A stretch of DNA of 64,000 bases from Manduca sexta. Its lineage: Eukaryota > Arthropoda > Insecta > Lepidoptera > Sphingidae. Shown piece after piece: positions 1 through 12,500 of the stretch. Both the position numbers and the translations under genes were made by a program. The stretch spans positions 3,844,001 through 3,908,000 of the forward strand of contig NC_051124.1 in the NCBI RefSeq assembly GCF_014839805.1. Reading direction: 5' to 3'. Numbering within the stretch: position 1 is the first letter of the stretch; each line of letters begins with the position of its first letter. A model generated the notes under the pieces. The model was not told where the DNA came from. It ran no database searches and saw only the letters and a list, made by a program, of their open reading frames with translations.

Positions 1-212
1 GACTTCTACCAATTTGGCGTCTCACTCTTTGTAAGATACCTATTTTGTGTAAATTCGATATTCTTTTGGAAAACTCTGGCATGCAAATTACTTTATGATG
101 GCTCTCGACACCGTAACGGTTTGGTTAAAAGGATTAAAACATATCAATACTTTCTCATAAAGTCTGAGTGCGTGTTTTATAATTAAAACCGACGAATTAT
201 CTATCTTTACTA

Positions 213-405
213 TCATATAAAGCTGAAGAGTTTGTTTGTTTGTTTGAACGTGCTAATTTCAAGAACTACTGGTTCGAACTGAAAAAATATATTTTTAGTG
301 TTGGATAGCCTACTTATCGAGAAAGGCTATATATCATCACGCTATGACCAATAGGAGCAGAGCAGTAATGAAAACTGTTGCAAAAACCGGTAAAAATGAT
401 TACTT
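213..405 (+). repeat. Lepidopteran dispersed repeat fragment
   Basis: The block runs from TAAAGCTGAAGAGTTTGTTT through a stretch with GAACTACTGG and the phrase ATATATCATCACGCTATGAC. It looks like a LINE-tail or MITE remnant common in lepidopteran DNA (recalled, not searched). The start recurs inverted at about 42999-43035. Confidence 0.5.
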
Positions 406-539
406 TTGAGAGATTATTCTGTGCGCTGCGTAAACGATTATAGTTACGAAAGAAATATGTATGACAGAAATGTTCCTCTTAAAAAAAATCTAAAAAATAT
501 ATATTTTATAAAACAAAGTCCCCCACCGCATCTGTCTAT

Positions 540-717
540 CTCTCTGAACGCGTTAAACTCAAAAACTACCCAACGGATTTGGATGAAATTTGGTATGGAG
601 ATAGTTTGAGTCCCTGGTAAGAACATAGGCTCCCGGGAAAATATATAGCGTGACTATACCGGAAAACTTTAGCCCGGAAAAACTTTATCACGCGGGCGGA
701 GCCGCGGTCAAAAGCTA
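540..717 (-). repeat. Dispersed 'CGCGGGCG/CCCGGGA' tail repeat, copy 1
   Basis: Read on the - strand this gives a GC-rich head (GCGGCTCCGCCCGCGTGATA), then TTCCGGGC and TTCCCGGGA boxes, then a conserved tail around ATCTCCATACCAAATTTCAT. Six or more copies lie in this window in both orientations. Probably a LINE (RTE-like) 3' end or a SINE derived from one; class is inferred. Confidence 0.55.
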
Positions 718-2553
718 TGCGTTAATAAAATCACGGAGATACCTATATGTCTAGGTATAAAATGCTTATTGGTGTTATAGATATAAATGATTCATTCATA
801 CGTAATATAACATGTATAATAAATTATGATTACCGATGTTAATAAAATATGACGACCTTTGTTCGTTCAATATGAGCTTTGTAATAATTATATTTATTAA
901 AGTCTGCGCAATTATTCATATCATTTGTATGTGTATTAAGCATTCGTCAATATTTAAGTGAGAAATTAAAAAACAGATAACTAACAAGCCATTCCTACCT
1001 GAGCAAAAACAGGATATGAGAATATATTAAGTAATATAAAAAATGTAGTTGTAAACGATTATATAAAAGAGAAAATCTTATCTAAGGTCAAACAGTTGTA
1101 ATGAATAGGGAACGCAATCGCTGAACGTAAACATGCGTGTTTGTTTTCAAAACAAACGAACGAGTTGGACATTCGTGGCAGTGGGGACTTGATGCGTGAA
1201 ATTCGAACGCGATAATTATGCTGGTCACACACGGTCGGGAAATCGCTACGGTAGATGCACAGAAAAAGATTGTTGATTTTTTTCACATTGACAAACAATA
1301 ATAATAAAAATAACGTTTTTTTGTCACTGTAGTTTATAGCTTACTGATTATGAAAAGAACAACACTAGAGTTTCTTGCCTGTACTTCACTGGTAAGAACT
1401 GATTTCCAAACTGATGGTTAACATCATATTGACGGGTACTAAATAATTTGTAACACTTTACAAGTACAAATAAATTATTTTATTTCATTTCAAATAAAAT
1501 TATCGGTACTATTTGCACCATTTTCGAACAGAGAATTTGTCTCACGTAACAATTGTTACCGATGTAATATGTATGTCATAATAATGATAATTTTTATATT
1601 GGTATCATTTTTAGGGCATCGTATCTCAAAAGGAATCCTTAATGGGTCACTTTCTCTGAAAACCGTAAATATGCCCCTTAATAAGAAATAAACGAATTTA
1701 CTATTATAAACTTATTATTTCCACTTAGTACAATAACCGCGTCTAAGGATCGAAAGTAAAGTTTGGTTTTTTAAACTAGTTTGTCTTTTAAGTAAGCAAT
1801 ATTGTTAGATGTTTTTAATTGTACCTATCTTATAAGTTTGTACGGAACCCTCAGTGCTCGAAACCAACTCGCACTTATCCTGGTATTTTAGTTTATCGTA
1901 AGTCAAAGTATATCCAATTAGTTAATTTTGAATGAACTGTTCGGAGCGTGTGTACTCCACATTACATCAGTCACGCGACTAAAGGATGTTGCCGTCGTAT
2001 AATTATTCCGCAATCGCGATTACAACTCGGACGAGTAGTTGTTAATTATTTATGTTCTGTAACGTGTAATTTTTGAGAGTGACTCAAGTTTTGCTGTTTG
2101 TTAATTACGCCTTTTTGCACGTCTGGGCGTGTGATTTTAAATAAAAATTACTAAGTAGTGCTTCGCTTATTTGAAATAAAATGAGTAGAATGCATAAGTA
2201 CTATAATTCAAACCGTATCTCAAGAAATAGTAATAAAACAAAATAGGTACAATATATTTAGAAATTCATTGCTCTTTAGAGCATTCCTATGCTAAAAAAT
2301 ATAAAATTCTTTATTATGAGAAAAGCTTGAGAGAAAATAACTGAGGTAAAATATTAAAATTCTTATGTCAGGTGAACAACTATTCTGCATTGAAGTTGGC
2401 GGGAAAACAAAAGCATGCCGCCATTGTTGTAATGTGCATTGTGAATATTAATACGCAGTATTTTTATAGCTCTTACAACCGTTACTACTTGAAATAATCA
2501 CCAAATATCAAAGACTCATTAATTACAGCTACCATGACTTGGCATTTATTCCT
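718..2553. other. AT-rich intron or upstream DNA, no gene seen
   Basis: No open frame with family resemblance, splice-bounded exon or RNA gene was seen. The open frame at 1059-1298 (-) shows no motif. A missing N-terminal exon of the MMD-like gene could hide here, but none was recognised. Confidence 0.5.
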
Positions 2554-2803
2554 TACTAGCTTTCGCTTGCGGCTTCGCCCGCGCGAAGGAGTTTTCCGGG
2601 ATAAAAGTCCCGCTATATATTTTCCCGGGATAGTAGCCTAGAGCCTTCCCAGGGTCTTAAACTATCTCCATAAACGGGATAAAAAGTACCCAATGTCCGT
2701 CTCTTGGTCCTAAGTTACCCCACCAATTTTCAGACAAATCGGTTCAGCTGTTCTCGAGTTATAAATAGTTTAACTAACACAACTTTCTTTTATATATATA
2801 GAT
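2554..2803 (+). repeat. Dispersed 'CGCGGCTTCGCCCGCG' tail repeat, copy 2
   Basis: Starts ACTAGCTTTCGCTTGCGGCT, with TTTTCCGGGATAAAAGTCCC and TTTTCCCGGGATAGTAGCCT boxes, a conserved AAACTATCTCCATA segment, then AAATCGGTTCAGCTGTTCTC and a TATATATATAGAT end. Same family as 540-717 and the most complete copy here. Confidence 0.6.
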
Positions 2804-3351
2804 GCAATAAATGCTAAATCATCAAATAAGTAACAGGGCTATAACTATTATAACATTAAAATGTGTTCTCTTTCACCTCTGGATAGGTGATGCTAGCGGC
2901 TAATGTACTAAACGTCGGAGCCATTCTGGGGTCATAACTCGTGAAGGCCAAGGGATATTGGCTCATTAATTTCTTTTTCCCAGGGGACATGTTATACCTC
3001 GTCAGATATGTTTATGTGTTTTCATTTTGTCTGTCTGTTTCTGATAAATTTGATGATTAGTCGAGGAGCGGCAGAAATTTAATTAATGATGCCGCATGCC
3101 GATTGATACTTATAAGCCTATAAACTAAATTATGAGTAAGATTATCAGGTTATGGAAGCAAGCATTGCCACTGAGCAATTTCGATAACAATCTCTACAGT
3201 ACACGACTCCTCTGAGCGTCTGCCACCTTCAATCCCCTAGATATTGTACCTAATTGTAATTCGCGTATTTTACATACTTACCTATAATACAACGGATTGA
3301 TTGATCTTACTTCTTAATTTCAAAATAACATAATCCAATTTCCCCATGCAG

Positions 3352-3542
3352 GTGGAAAACGTAGCGAACGTATGCACACACGCGCTATGCGTTGCGCCTG
3401 CGTCGATTGGCGCGCGGGAGTTGCTCACCCGGTCGGTGAACGCACCGCAAGCCATCGCTGCGGTCGTGTACGGCTTGGCGTTATGCCTGCTGTTCGCTGT
3501 TTCGACCACCTTCCACTCCGTGTGCTGTTGCAGGTCTGATAC
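3352..3542 (+). CDS. MMD: MMD-like exon a (PAQR motifs A and B start)
   Basis: Acceptor CCCATGCAG ends at 3351 and donor GTGAGT begins at 3543. The exon reads [11 protein letters not shown] to CCCRSD plus two bases of a Thr codon. It is GC-rich in an AT-rich intron. It carries the E-x3-N-x3-H and S-x3-H motifs and a hydrophobic helix between them. An ATG at 3346 overlaps the acceptor and is not taken as the start, because family members have more N-terminal sequence and the splice site fits well. Confidence 0.85.
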
Positions 3543-6500
3543 GTGAGTATTTTGAAGTTTATTTATTTAACTCCACTTTCAAACATGTACATACCTACTA
3601 ACTATACAAACAGTACTTTACATACACACAATCAATGAAATGGAGGAATAGGTGAAATGTGTATACACTAGTATTTGATCGCTGCATCACCCGCGTAAGT
3701 AAGTTTTCCCGGAGTAAAAGTCCCGCTTTATACTTTCCCGGGATTAAAAGTAGCCTAGGGATCTCAAACTATCTCCATAGCAAATTTCATCGAAATCGAT
3801 TCTGTAATCCAGTTGTAAAAGCGTAAGCGAGAGTTACTTCCACATTTAAAATCGTATGTCTACAGGCTGTTTAATGTAGTACGTAACCACCGAAGCAAAA
3901 TGGTTTTAATTCGCCGTTGAATGACCACATTATACAATGAGGTGTTCAGATCTTTAAAATTAATATATTCAGTGACAATCTATTCAGTTTTAAAAATAAA
4001 ATATCTGTTTTATGAATTCAGACTTGTATCATTTTTATATGATACTGTTGGTTTAAATTCATTGTTAAGAACTCGTGTTGGTTATTGCTTTTCTCAAGTG
4101 TTTTTTTGTTTTTAAAGTTTTTTGTATCATTTTTCATTCATTCGTCTTTATTTTTGGCATACTTAAATCAAATTGTATAAACCTTTAATGGAAATTATGT
4201 CCGATGTAATATTTTGTCAACTGTGGTTACTTCGAACTAGATAGTATGATTTGTTTGTTGTTGTTTAGATCTTAATCTATCACACACTGGCAAATAAAAA
4301 AAAATACATTAGGTATAAGTTTGAACTTATGGATAAAAGAAAACATTTATAAGAGCGTGATGTGGTTAGCAGTGGCGAAGAAATTTTCCGAAAGGGAACC
4401 TGAAACAACATTTACGTACTAATGCATACATGCAGTCCGCAAATTCTAATTATAATTAGATATAAATTACAAAAGGGAAGCTGAAGGGTTTTTTTTATTG
4501 CTTTAAATAACGAGACGAGCTGACCATTCGCCTGATGGTAAGCGATACGACCGCCCATAAACAGTAAAAACACCATCCAACACCATGAGACATGAGGTGT
4601 TAAGTCTTATTATATCCAATAATTACACTGGTTACAATGTCCATCAAACCGGACCACAACATTGAGTACACACTGCTCCTTAGCCTGGCGGACTCTCACA
4701 TATGAGAGACCTACCAGTTAAAGGAAACGGGTTATATGAACCCTTTACCTCTGATGATAACATAGTATAATTCTCATAACCGTCTGTACATTACTGAACT
4801 AAAGTACACACTATCAGGTGCCTTCCGTGCCAGGGTGAGATCAACATTTATTACTTCACATACGAATACTCTAACAAACCCTAATATAGAGGTGTTAACG
4901 CTAAGTTTTTTGTTTACATTACAATTTACGCTGACATGGTGGTATGAATTTATGATAATATAGCTCTAATAAACATTTATACATAATGCGAACGGCACCT
5001 CGGAAGATATCTCCTGATTTTTAAGCAGTCTACTTACGTAAGCACCTAAAATATAACTAGATATACCTAGTCTTGCCATAAATATTGTAATAAAGAAAAA
5101 AGAAAATTGTTAACTGCAAATAACATTTATTACTTTTACAGTGTGTCAGTTTAATACATAAATATAAAACAATTAAAAATATAAAAAGCTTATTCGAAGT
5201 GGTCTCCAGTGGCTGCAATACAGTCCTTTTAAACGATGAGGCCAGTTATCAATAGAAGCACGCACTCTTTCCATGGGAAAATTCTTCACTGCCAATCGTA
5301 TAGATTGTTTTAGGGACTCCAAATTATCATGGCGTTTAGAGCAAGCTGTACTCTCTAAAACTGACCACAAATCATAATCCAGCGGATTAAGATCGGGACT
5401 AGACGACGGCCAGTCTTCAGCTCTGATGAAGTCCGAAACGTTCGATTCCAACCAAGACTGCGTGGACCGAGCTTTATGACCCGGCGCCGAGTCTTGCTGG
5501 AAGGACCATACTTGGTTATTGAACATGGTGATGTTAAGGGGCTTAACTACCTTCTCAAGAATGGTATCTTGATACACTTGTGCCGATGTTTTGATACCTT
5601 TTTCACAAAAATATGGCTCAGTCACTCCTTCATAGCTAACACCCCACCAAACCATCACTGAAGTCGGATAATGTCCACGTTGCACTCTGTCGACTAATTG
5701 GGAAGCTTCCTTAGAGCTTTGAGCATAAATACGGTCATTTTGTTTGTTAAAATGTTGCTCAATTGTAAAAATTTTCTCATCCGTAAACAAAATTTTTCTG
5801 TGACCTCCCTTTGCGTACCGCTTCAGTAGTTGTTTCGATTTTACCACCCTATTCTTCTTTAAATTATCAGTTAAGAAATGGCCAGTGCGTCTCTTATAGG
5901 CTGCAAGTCCTAAGTCATCTTTTAAAATACGCGACATGGTTCTAGGTGCTATCTTCATTTCCCGAGATAAAATCTTTTGCTTTCGGACAGGATTTCTTCG
6001 AATTCTTTCCCTTACTGCTTTGACCACCTTTTTCGTACGAACACTACGTGGACGGCCAGATCTTTTTCTGTCACAAACAGAGGAGGTCTCATTGTACCTA
6101 TTAATAGCCCGGTACACAAACATTTTACTAATACCAAGTGTATGGAGAGTTTTAAAAATTGCATTTGGCTCCATACCTACTTTGTGTAATGCTATCACAG
6201 CGATTCGGTTCTCTTTATCACCCCACACCATTTTAATATCGCAAAATATTTTACAATGTATTGGCGCCAAAATGAGAAAACACAATGAACAATCGTATAA
6301 AAATGACAGATTCGAAATTCAAATGTAATATTTTTTTATAATTAAGTGTAACAGTATTTATGGCCAGACTAAGTATAATAATAAACATATATTTTATAGG
6401 TATTTTATATTTACGAGGTTAGATGATGAAATTTTGTTATGAAGTTTTTGTGGAAAATGAATATGAGTATAAGTAAATTTGGAATGGTTTGCTATGTTGG

Positions 6501-9500
6501 GCATCGTAGTTTTATTATAGAGACCGCAGCCAAGACGCCTTTCTACATATACATGGCATGGCATGCATGGTATAGCATGGCAATAGAGCCAGCGCTTTCT
6601 TTCATTACGCCGCCTGATGATGTCACATCAGGCGGCGTAATGAAAGAAATTACGCCGGCCTGTTATTGTTCAAATTGTAACTCTTACCATCCATTGAACA
6701 GCTATATTCTTAAGAATACCATATTATGCTAATAAAGGCGTAACGTGAGTTATTGCCGCCCCAAAATGTCACGTGCGCTACTACTAGTACATGCTAGTTG
6801 CAGTTTTTTTTTGTTAAGAGAGCAAGTGACACCCCCCTCCCCCGCGCCCCCTTATTCTCAATATTATTTTTTATATATTTTGCTGTCTCCCTAAAACACT
6901 AAGTCCCCACCCTATCTCAGCTATGTTACGCCATTGCATGCTATCAATTACGACGAAAACCTTCAGTCATTTTCCCGCCACCATTGTCAACAATTGATCG
7001 TGCAAAAATTAAAAAGTTCTTTGTTAAACGATCGAGGTCGAAAGTTCGGGTCAGAGCTCTTAATATCGGCAAATGGGTTTAAAACAATAACTTTCGGATC
7101 GCTCATGCGTTCTCGTAAGCTCCAATCGATATTTGTGTGTTGGTTAAATGTATTTTATGGCTTGGTACAGGTTTTAAAACATATGTTTATGCTGTTATAC
7201 TTTGACATTACTTAATATGTTATTTAAAATTCAGTACTCACCTAAAGGGGGGGGGGGGGCTTTAGTATATGTATGGAGGTATAGTCATGATATACCGTAG
7301 AACTGGAATTAAAATATATTATACTTATGTGTCAATTATTGTAATTACATTAATGTCCTCAGACTTCTATTACTGCAACGATTCCTTGAAAGAATCCTTC
7401 TGGAATATTAATGGGAAAGTTGTGGTGTTGTTTGAAATCGTACATACTTAGAAAAGATTGCTACGCGGAGTTATAAGCAAAATAAAATGTTAAAAGAAAC
7501 GAAATCACACCTTAGTCCAAAATCCATACAAATAGCCCATTTACAGAATTCCTATCACGTTCCATATAACATCATGAATTCAGCAAACCGTCGTAGGAAT
7601 ATTCAATGATGAAAGCTCTGAAAGTTCGGCGCAGGACTTCCTAACTGTATATAAAACATGTATGAAGTTACGACTGCCTCGGTGGCGTAGTTGTATTGCA
7701 CGTCCGGTACAATAGCGCTCTGAGGTCCTGGGTTCGAATCCCGGGTCGGGCAAAGTGATATTTGGGTTTTTCTGCTCAGTATCAGCCCGGAGTCTGGAAT
7801 TTGTGCCCGATATGGCGATAGGCTCGCCCCCTATCACATCATGGGACGGAACATACTTGGCGAAAAGTGGGTGCCCTAGTGGCGCCTCTGCATACCCCTT
7901 CGGGGATAAAATGCGTGATGTTATATGAAGTTACGTAAATCTAATTTCCTTTGAGCCTTTGGTAAAAGTTCTTAAGGAACTGCTTATATTGTTGTTTTAG
8001 ATATGGAAATTTGGTATTCTATGTATTTTAATTCAAAGATTGGATTCAAAAGTTGTGTTGTTGTGAAACGTTAAAAAAGAAAAAACTTGGTGGACACGTT
8101 ACACTGCATAATCAGCAATTGAAAAAAAAAATAATAAAAAGAATAAATATTTTGCTCACATCTGTGAATCACACTGAAGACATACATAAATGGAAAATTA
8201 AATAATTGATATTAAAATTTTCCGTTCTCCGAAACTAAATAATATGGTATAGTATATCGCTTACCATTCGTAGCTACGAACATTAGCTTGTTCGCCACCC
8301 AAGGATACGAAATTAGCCTGTTACATTATCGAGCCAAAAAAGGTCCGTGTTTACGAACAAGAAAAGGTCTCAATAGGCTTAATCGGGCTCTGAATGGAGC
8401 TAATATGACGCGCTACAGGTATCCAGATGGGATGATTATCGTGTTCCGTTGCGGAGGTCGGCCGTTTCTTCGTCTCTAGCGCCCGAAATATATTGTTTGT
8501 ATTCGTAAATGTAGTTGTTTATTATCGTGAGATAGGTCAGTAAAGTTACCTGAATATTTTGTTTTGATAATATTAAAACATTAGAATAAAAATTAATGGC
8601 TGAAATTTGTCACGGTATAGTTATTAGAAATTTATATTCTCATGTTAAAGACATGGAATGCATTGACGCTTACTCTGGTATGTTGATAGTGTCGGTCTTC
8701 CTCGTTTATACTTTTGTCCTATAAAATAAAACAATTACTAGGTGTTCTTAATTTTGCCGAATTTGTATTTTGTTAAAGGCTTTTTATTAGTACTTATATA
8801 CCAGCAAATCCTGATAAGGGATCTTTAAATTCCGTCGGTATACCGAATAAGCAATTATGCTATTGAGGGATGGAGGCGGTGACCTTCGGCTAGTTCGGGA
8901 CAAGGCCGGCTCGCCGCACGGTAACCACAACTCACTGTATTCTCTAGACAGTACGCGAAGCTGGGAGCTTATGCAGGTGACATATGTTTCCGGTGATAGA
9001 GTCGAAATCAGCGTGAATGAAACGCGATCCAAACATAACGTTTTAGTATTTTTATTAATGGCCGCCTTTCTTCAATGACTTTTTCTACTTCTAGTTTATC
9101 TATGAATAACGCTAATAACATAAACAAGCGGCGATAGCCTAGTTGGGTGTGGAACGGACTGCCGAGACGAATAGCCGCAGGTTCAAATCCCAAGAGCACA
9201 CACCTCTAACTTTTCTTTGTAAATTATCGCTTGCTTTAACAGCGAAGGAAAACATCGTGAGGAAACCTGCATACCTGAGAAATTCTCTATTAGGAATTTA
9301 TGAGGGTGTGTCAAGTCTTCCAATCCACACTAGGCCAGCGTGGTGGACTAACGTCTAATCCCTCTCAGTAGTAAAGGAGGCCCGTGCTGGACAGTGGGAC
9401 AGTATGTAATACAGGGCTGATATTATTATGAATAACGTTTAAGATTGAGTAATGAAAAAACTATGAATTATACTTAATAAATGGTTTTCTATGTACTATG

Positions 9501-12500
9501 CAAACTGGTCGACATTAAACTTTCATTGAATCGATGATGAATGATTGAATCGACTTTCAATCAAACATTGAATGAACCATAAGTTCAGAGTGTCATCAAC
9601 CAGTTTAAAAACGTATAAAGGTCTTAATGTCCACCGAATTAACTAAATGGACACGCAGTGTCGAGGGGCCGATACTCGTAGTGAGTGAGTGAGATTGAAG
9701 TACTGCTTAAATTGCTTTTTAATTTTAGACGTTTTTATATGTTGTTTAATGGCATACTGTTAAATCTGATTGATGAGAGCGATGAGACTGATGATTATGT
9801 AATGTGATGTAATCATCAAAATGGGTCATGTAAATGCTTCGTTCGGGAATAGAATCCACCTCTTTGTGTTTCACAGTCAGTGCATGACCCGAAGTGTCAC
9901 TGAGCCATTTTTATACGGGTAAAAATATCCTATATCATTAGTAAATATAAACACACTACATTACTGAAAATGTTAGTTATAAAAATTCATGAATTCTTTC
10001 ACGCCAAATATTTTAATCAAAGTTTCGTAATTACGGTAAATGTAAATTTTAACATGTCGTGTACATTGGCATGCCACAGTGAGTAGTGATGCATGACGTA
10101 TCCAGAGAAGCGAAAATTAAAATATAATCCGTACATATTTATATCTTACAACACATTTGCTAATGGTTGGATATATTTTATATGTGGATGGCGACCACCG
10201 TACACAAGGTGTAAAACGTGCCGTAGTGGCCCACGTAAGTGTATCGCGTTCCGGGATCGGTCTGTGTATCCACAACAGCTTAAGTGGTATCTTAAGTCAC
10301 AGTATGTATTTTGAGCTGACAACAAGCACATATCAGCTCAATCTTTGTTGAATAAATAGTTTAATACCTTAAACGTCTACTTAATCTTATTCAAAGATGA
10401 GATTGCTTTATTAATATTGCCCTACGAGTGTACTGGTACAAATATATTATTTCTAAATTAATTTTGGTTCCATATGGTACTAGTGCTAAAATCTATTCAA
10501 ATATAGGCGCGTTGGGGTAAGATCGTAGGAGGTATAACATCGTATAAATCAAATAACTCGTAATTGTGTTATAATTTTTGTTTTCGAACAACACTACCTG
10601 CGAGCCCATCTTGTACCCTACGTTCCACTAGTTCACATGAGTGAATCCGTCAAGTAAATAATGTTTACGGTGCTAACAAAGAGAATATCGGTGTTTTGTC
10701 GTTCCCTGGCAGATCCGGATTAACCCCATGCAAGAATTTGCCTAATTTTAATTGAGTATTTACTGTTTTCAATTAATTTTGTAGGTATATACTATCATAA
10801 AGGAAATAAATCTTGTGACTTGTTTATTGAAATTTGTCGAAACACGTATATTCCCTGAGATCCGATCTTTACACATACAATTACTTGTCGTTAAAGAACG
10901 GATAAAAATCGTTCGATCTAGCACTTGTAAAATATTACAAGTTTTCATCAAAATTTATACACGAAAACGTCTGAACTCACTGATTGTGTATTTTTTTTTA
11001 GCTCAGATGAATGGTCGATTTGGTTTATTTATTGTTTATTTACACGTGTATGTACTATTTCTTCGAATATTTTTAAAAATATCTACAGTATCACTCATGT
11101 GGGGTATGATCGTATGCCTAGAACTATTAAAAAAACAAAGTTCGCTTCTAAAAATATCTTACGAAATTTATAATTTTTTTTGAATGTTTATAAATGAATA
11201 TCTAGATCAGAAAACGCTCTGTTTATGGATTTTAGAATCCCTGTATCATAGACGATTTTAGATAGTAGTCCGAACTATACCTGTGAAGGTCCTATCTTTC
11301 TCACACATTTCTAAAAGTATGGTACTTTTTTAAAGCCCTATAAAACATTAACTGTTATATATAAGGGATTGAAAAAATATATACCATTTAGTATATTTAA
11401 TAACATATAGCTAAGTTAATGATTCATTATGATAGCTCCTATAGAATTATTGTAAAAAAATAATTCGATAAGACTGTTTAACACATCGAAAAAGCGTCCG
11501 ATTTAACCCCAACGCACTTATGGTATAACATTGCCTCAATACGTTTACCTAAAGTTAAATCACCCCAAACTCCCATAACATAACATATAAATGACTTCGT
11601 TTATGTAAGGCGCGTTGGGGTAAGATCGTAGGAGGTATAACATCGTATAAATCAAATAACTCGTAACTGTGTTATATTTTTTGTTTTCGGACAACACTAC
11701 CTGCGACCCCATCTTGTACCCTACGTTCCACTAGTTCACATGATTGAATCCGTCAAGTAAATAATGTTTACGGTGCTAACAAACAGAATATCGATGTTTT
11801 GTCGTTCCCTGGCAGATCCGGATTAACCCCATGCAAGAATTTGCCTAATTTTAATTGAGTATTTACTGTTTTCAATTAATTTTCTAGGTATATACTATCA
11901 TAAAGGAAATAAATCTTGTGACTTGTTTATTGAAATTTGTCGAAACACGTATATTCCCCGAGATCCGATCTTTACCCATACAATTATTTGTCGTTAAAGA
12001 ACGGATAAAAATCGTTCGATCTAGCACTTGTAAAATATTGCATGTTTTTATCAAAATTTATACACGAAAACGTCTGAACTCAGTAATTGTGTATTTTTTT
12101 TAGCTCAGATGAATGGTCGATTTGGTTAATTTATTGTTTATTTACACGTGTCTGTACTATTTCTTCGAATACTTTTAAAAATATCGACAGTGTCACTTAT
12201 GTGGGGTATGATCGTATGCCTAGAACTATTAAAAAAACAAAGTTCGCTTCTAAAAATATCTTACGAAATTTATAATTTTTTTTGAATGTTTATAAATGAA
12301 TATCTAGATCAGAATATGCTCTTTTTATGGATTTTAGAATCCTTGTATCATAGACGATTTTAGATAGTAGTCCGAACTATACCTGTGAAGGTCCTATCTT
12401 TCTCACACATTTCTAAAAGTATGGTACTTTTTTAAAGCCCTATAAAACATTAACTGTTATATATAAGGGATTGAAAAAATATATACCATTTAGTATATTT

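Noticed and set aside
1059..1298. 79-codon open frame on the - strand
   Set aside because: No motif, no splice context; expected by chance over 64 kb.
3346..3546. ATG at 3346 as the start of the MMD-like protein
   Set aside because: It overlaps a strong splice acceptor, and family proteins have more residues before the ENVANVCTH motif.
5936..6328. 130-codon open frame on the + strand
   Set aside because: It is the shadow of the maT transposase on the opposite strand.
6555..6585. GCATGG-rich tandem-like stretch
   Set aside because: Irregular units, too short to call a minisatellite or regulatory array.
7673..7760. Possible tRNA gene from box A and box B matches
   Set aside because: The sequence does not close into a cloverleaf, continues into a SINE body, and has target duplications. 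The same holds for 9130-9200 and 15409-15470.
10815..11183. 122-codon open frame inside the first 1014-bp element
   Set aside because: In the near-identical second copy a T-run length difference ends it after about 61 codons, so the frame is not conserved.
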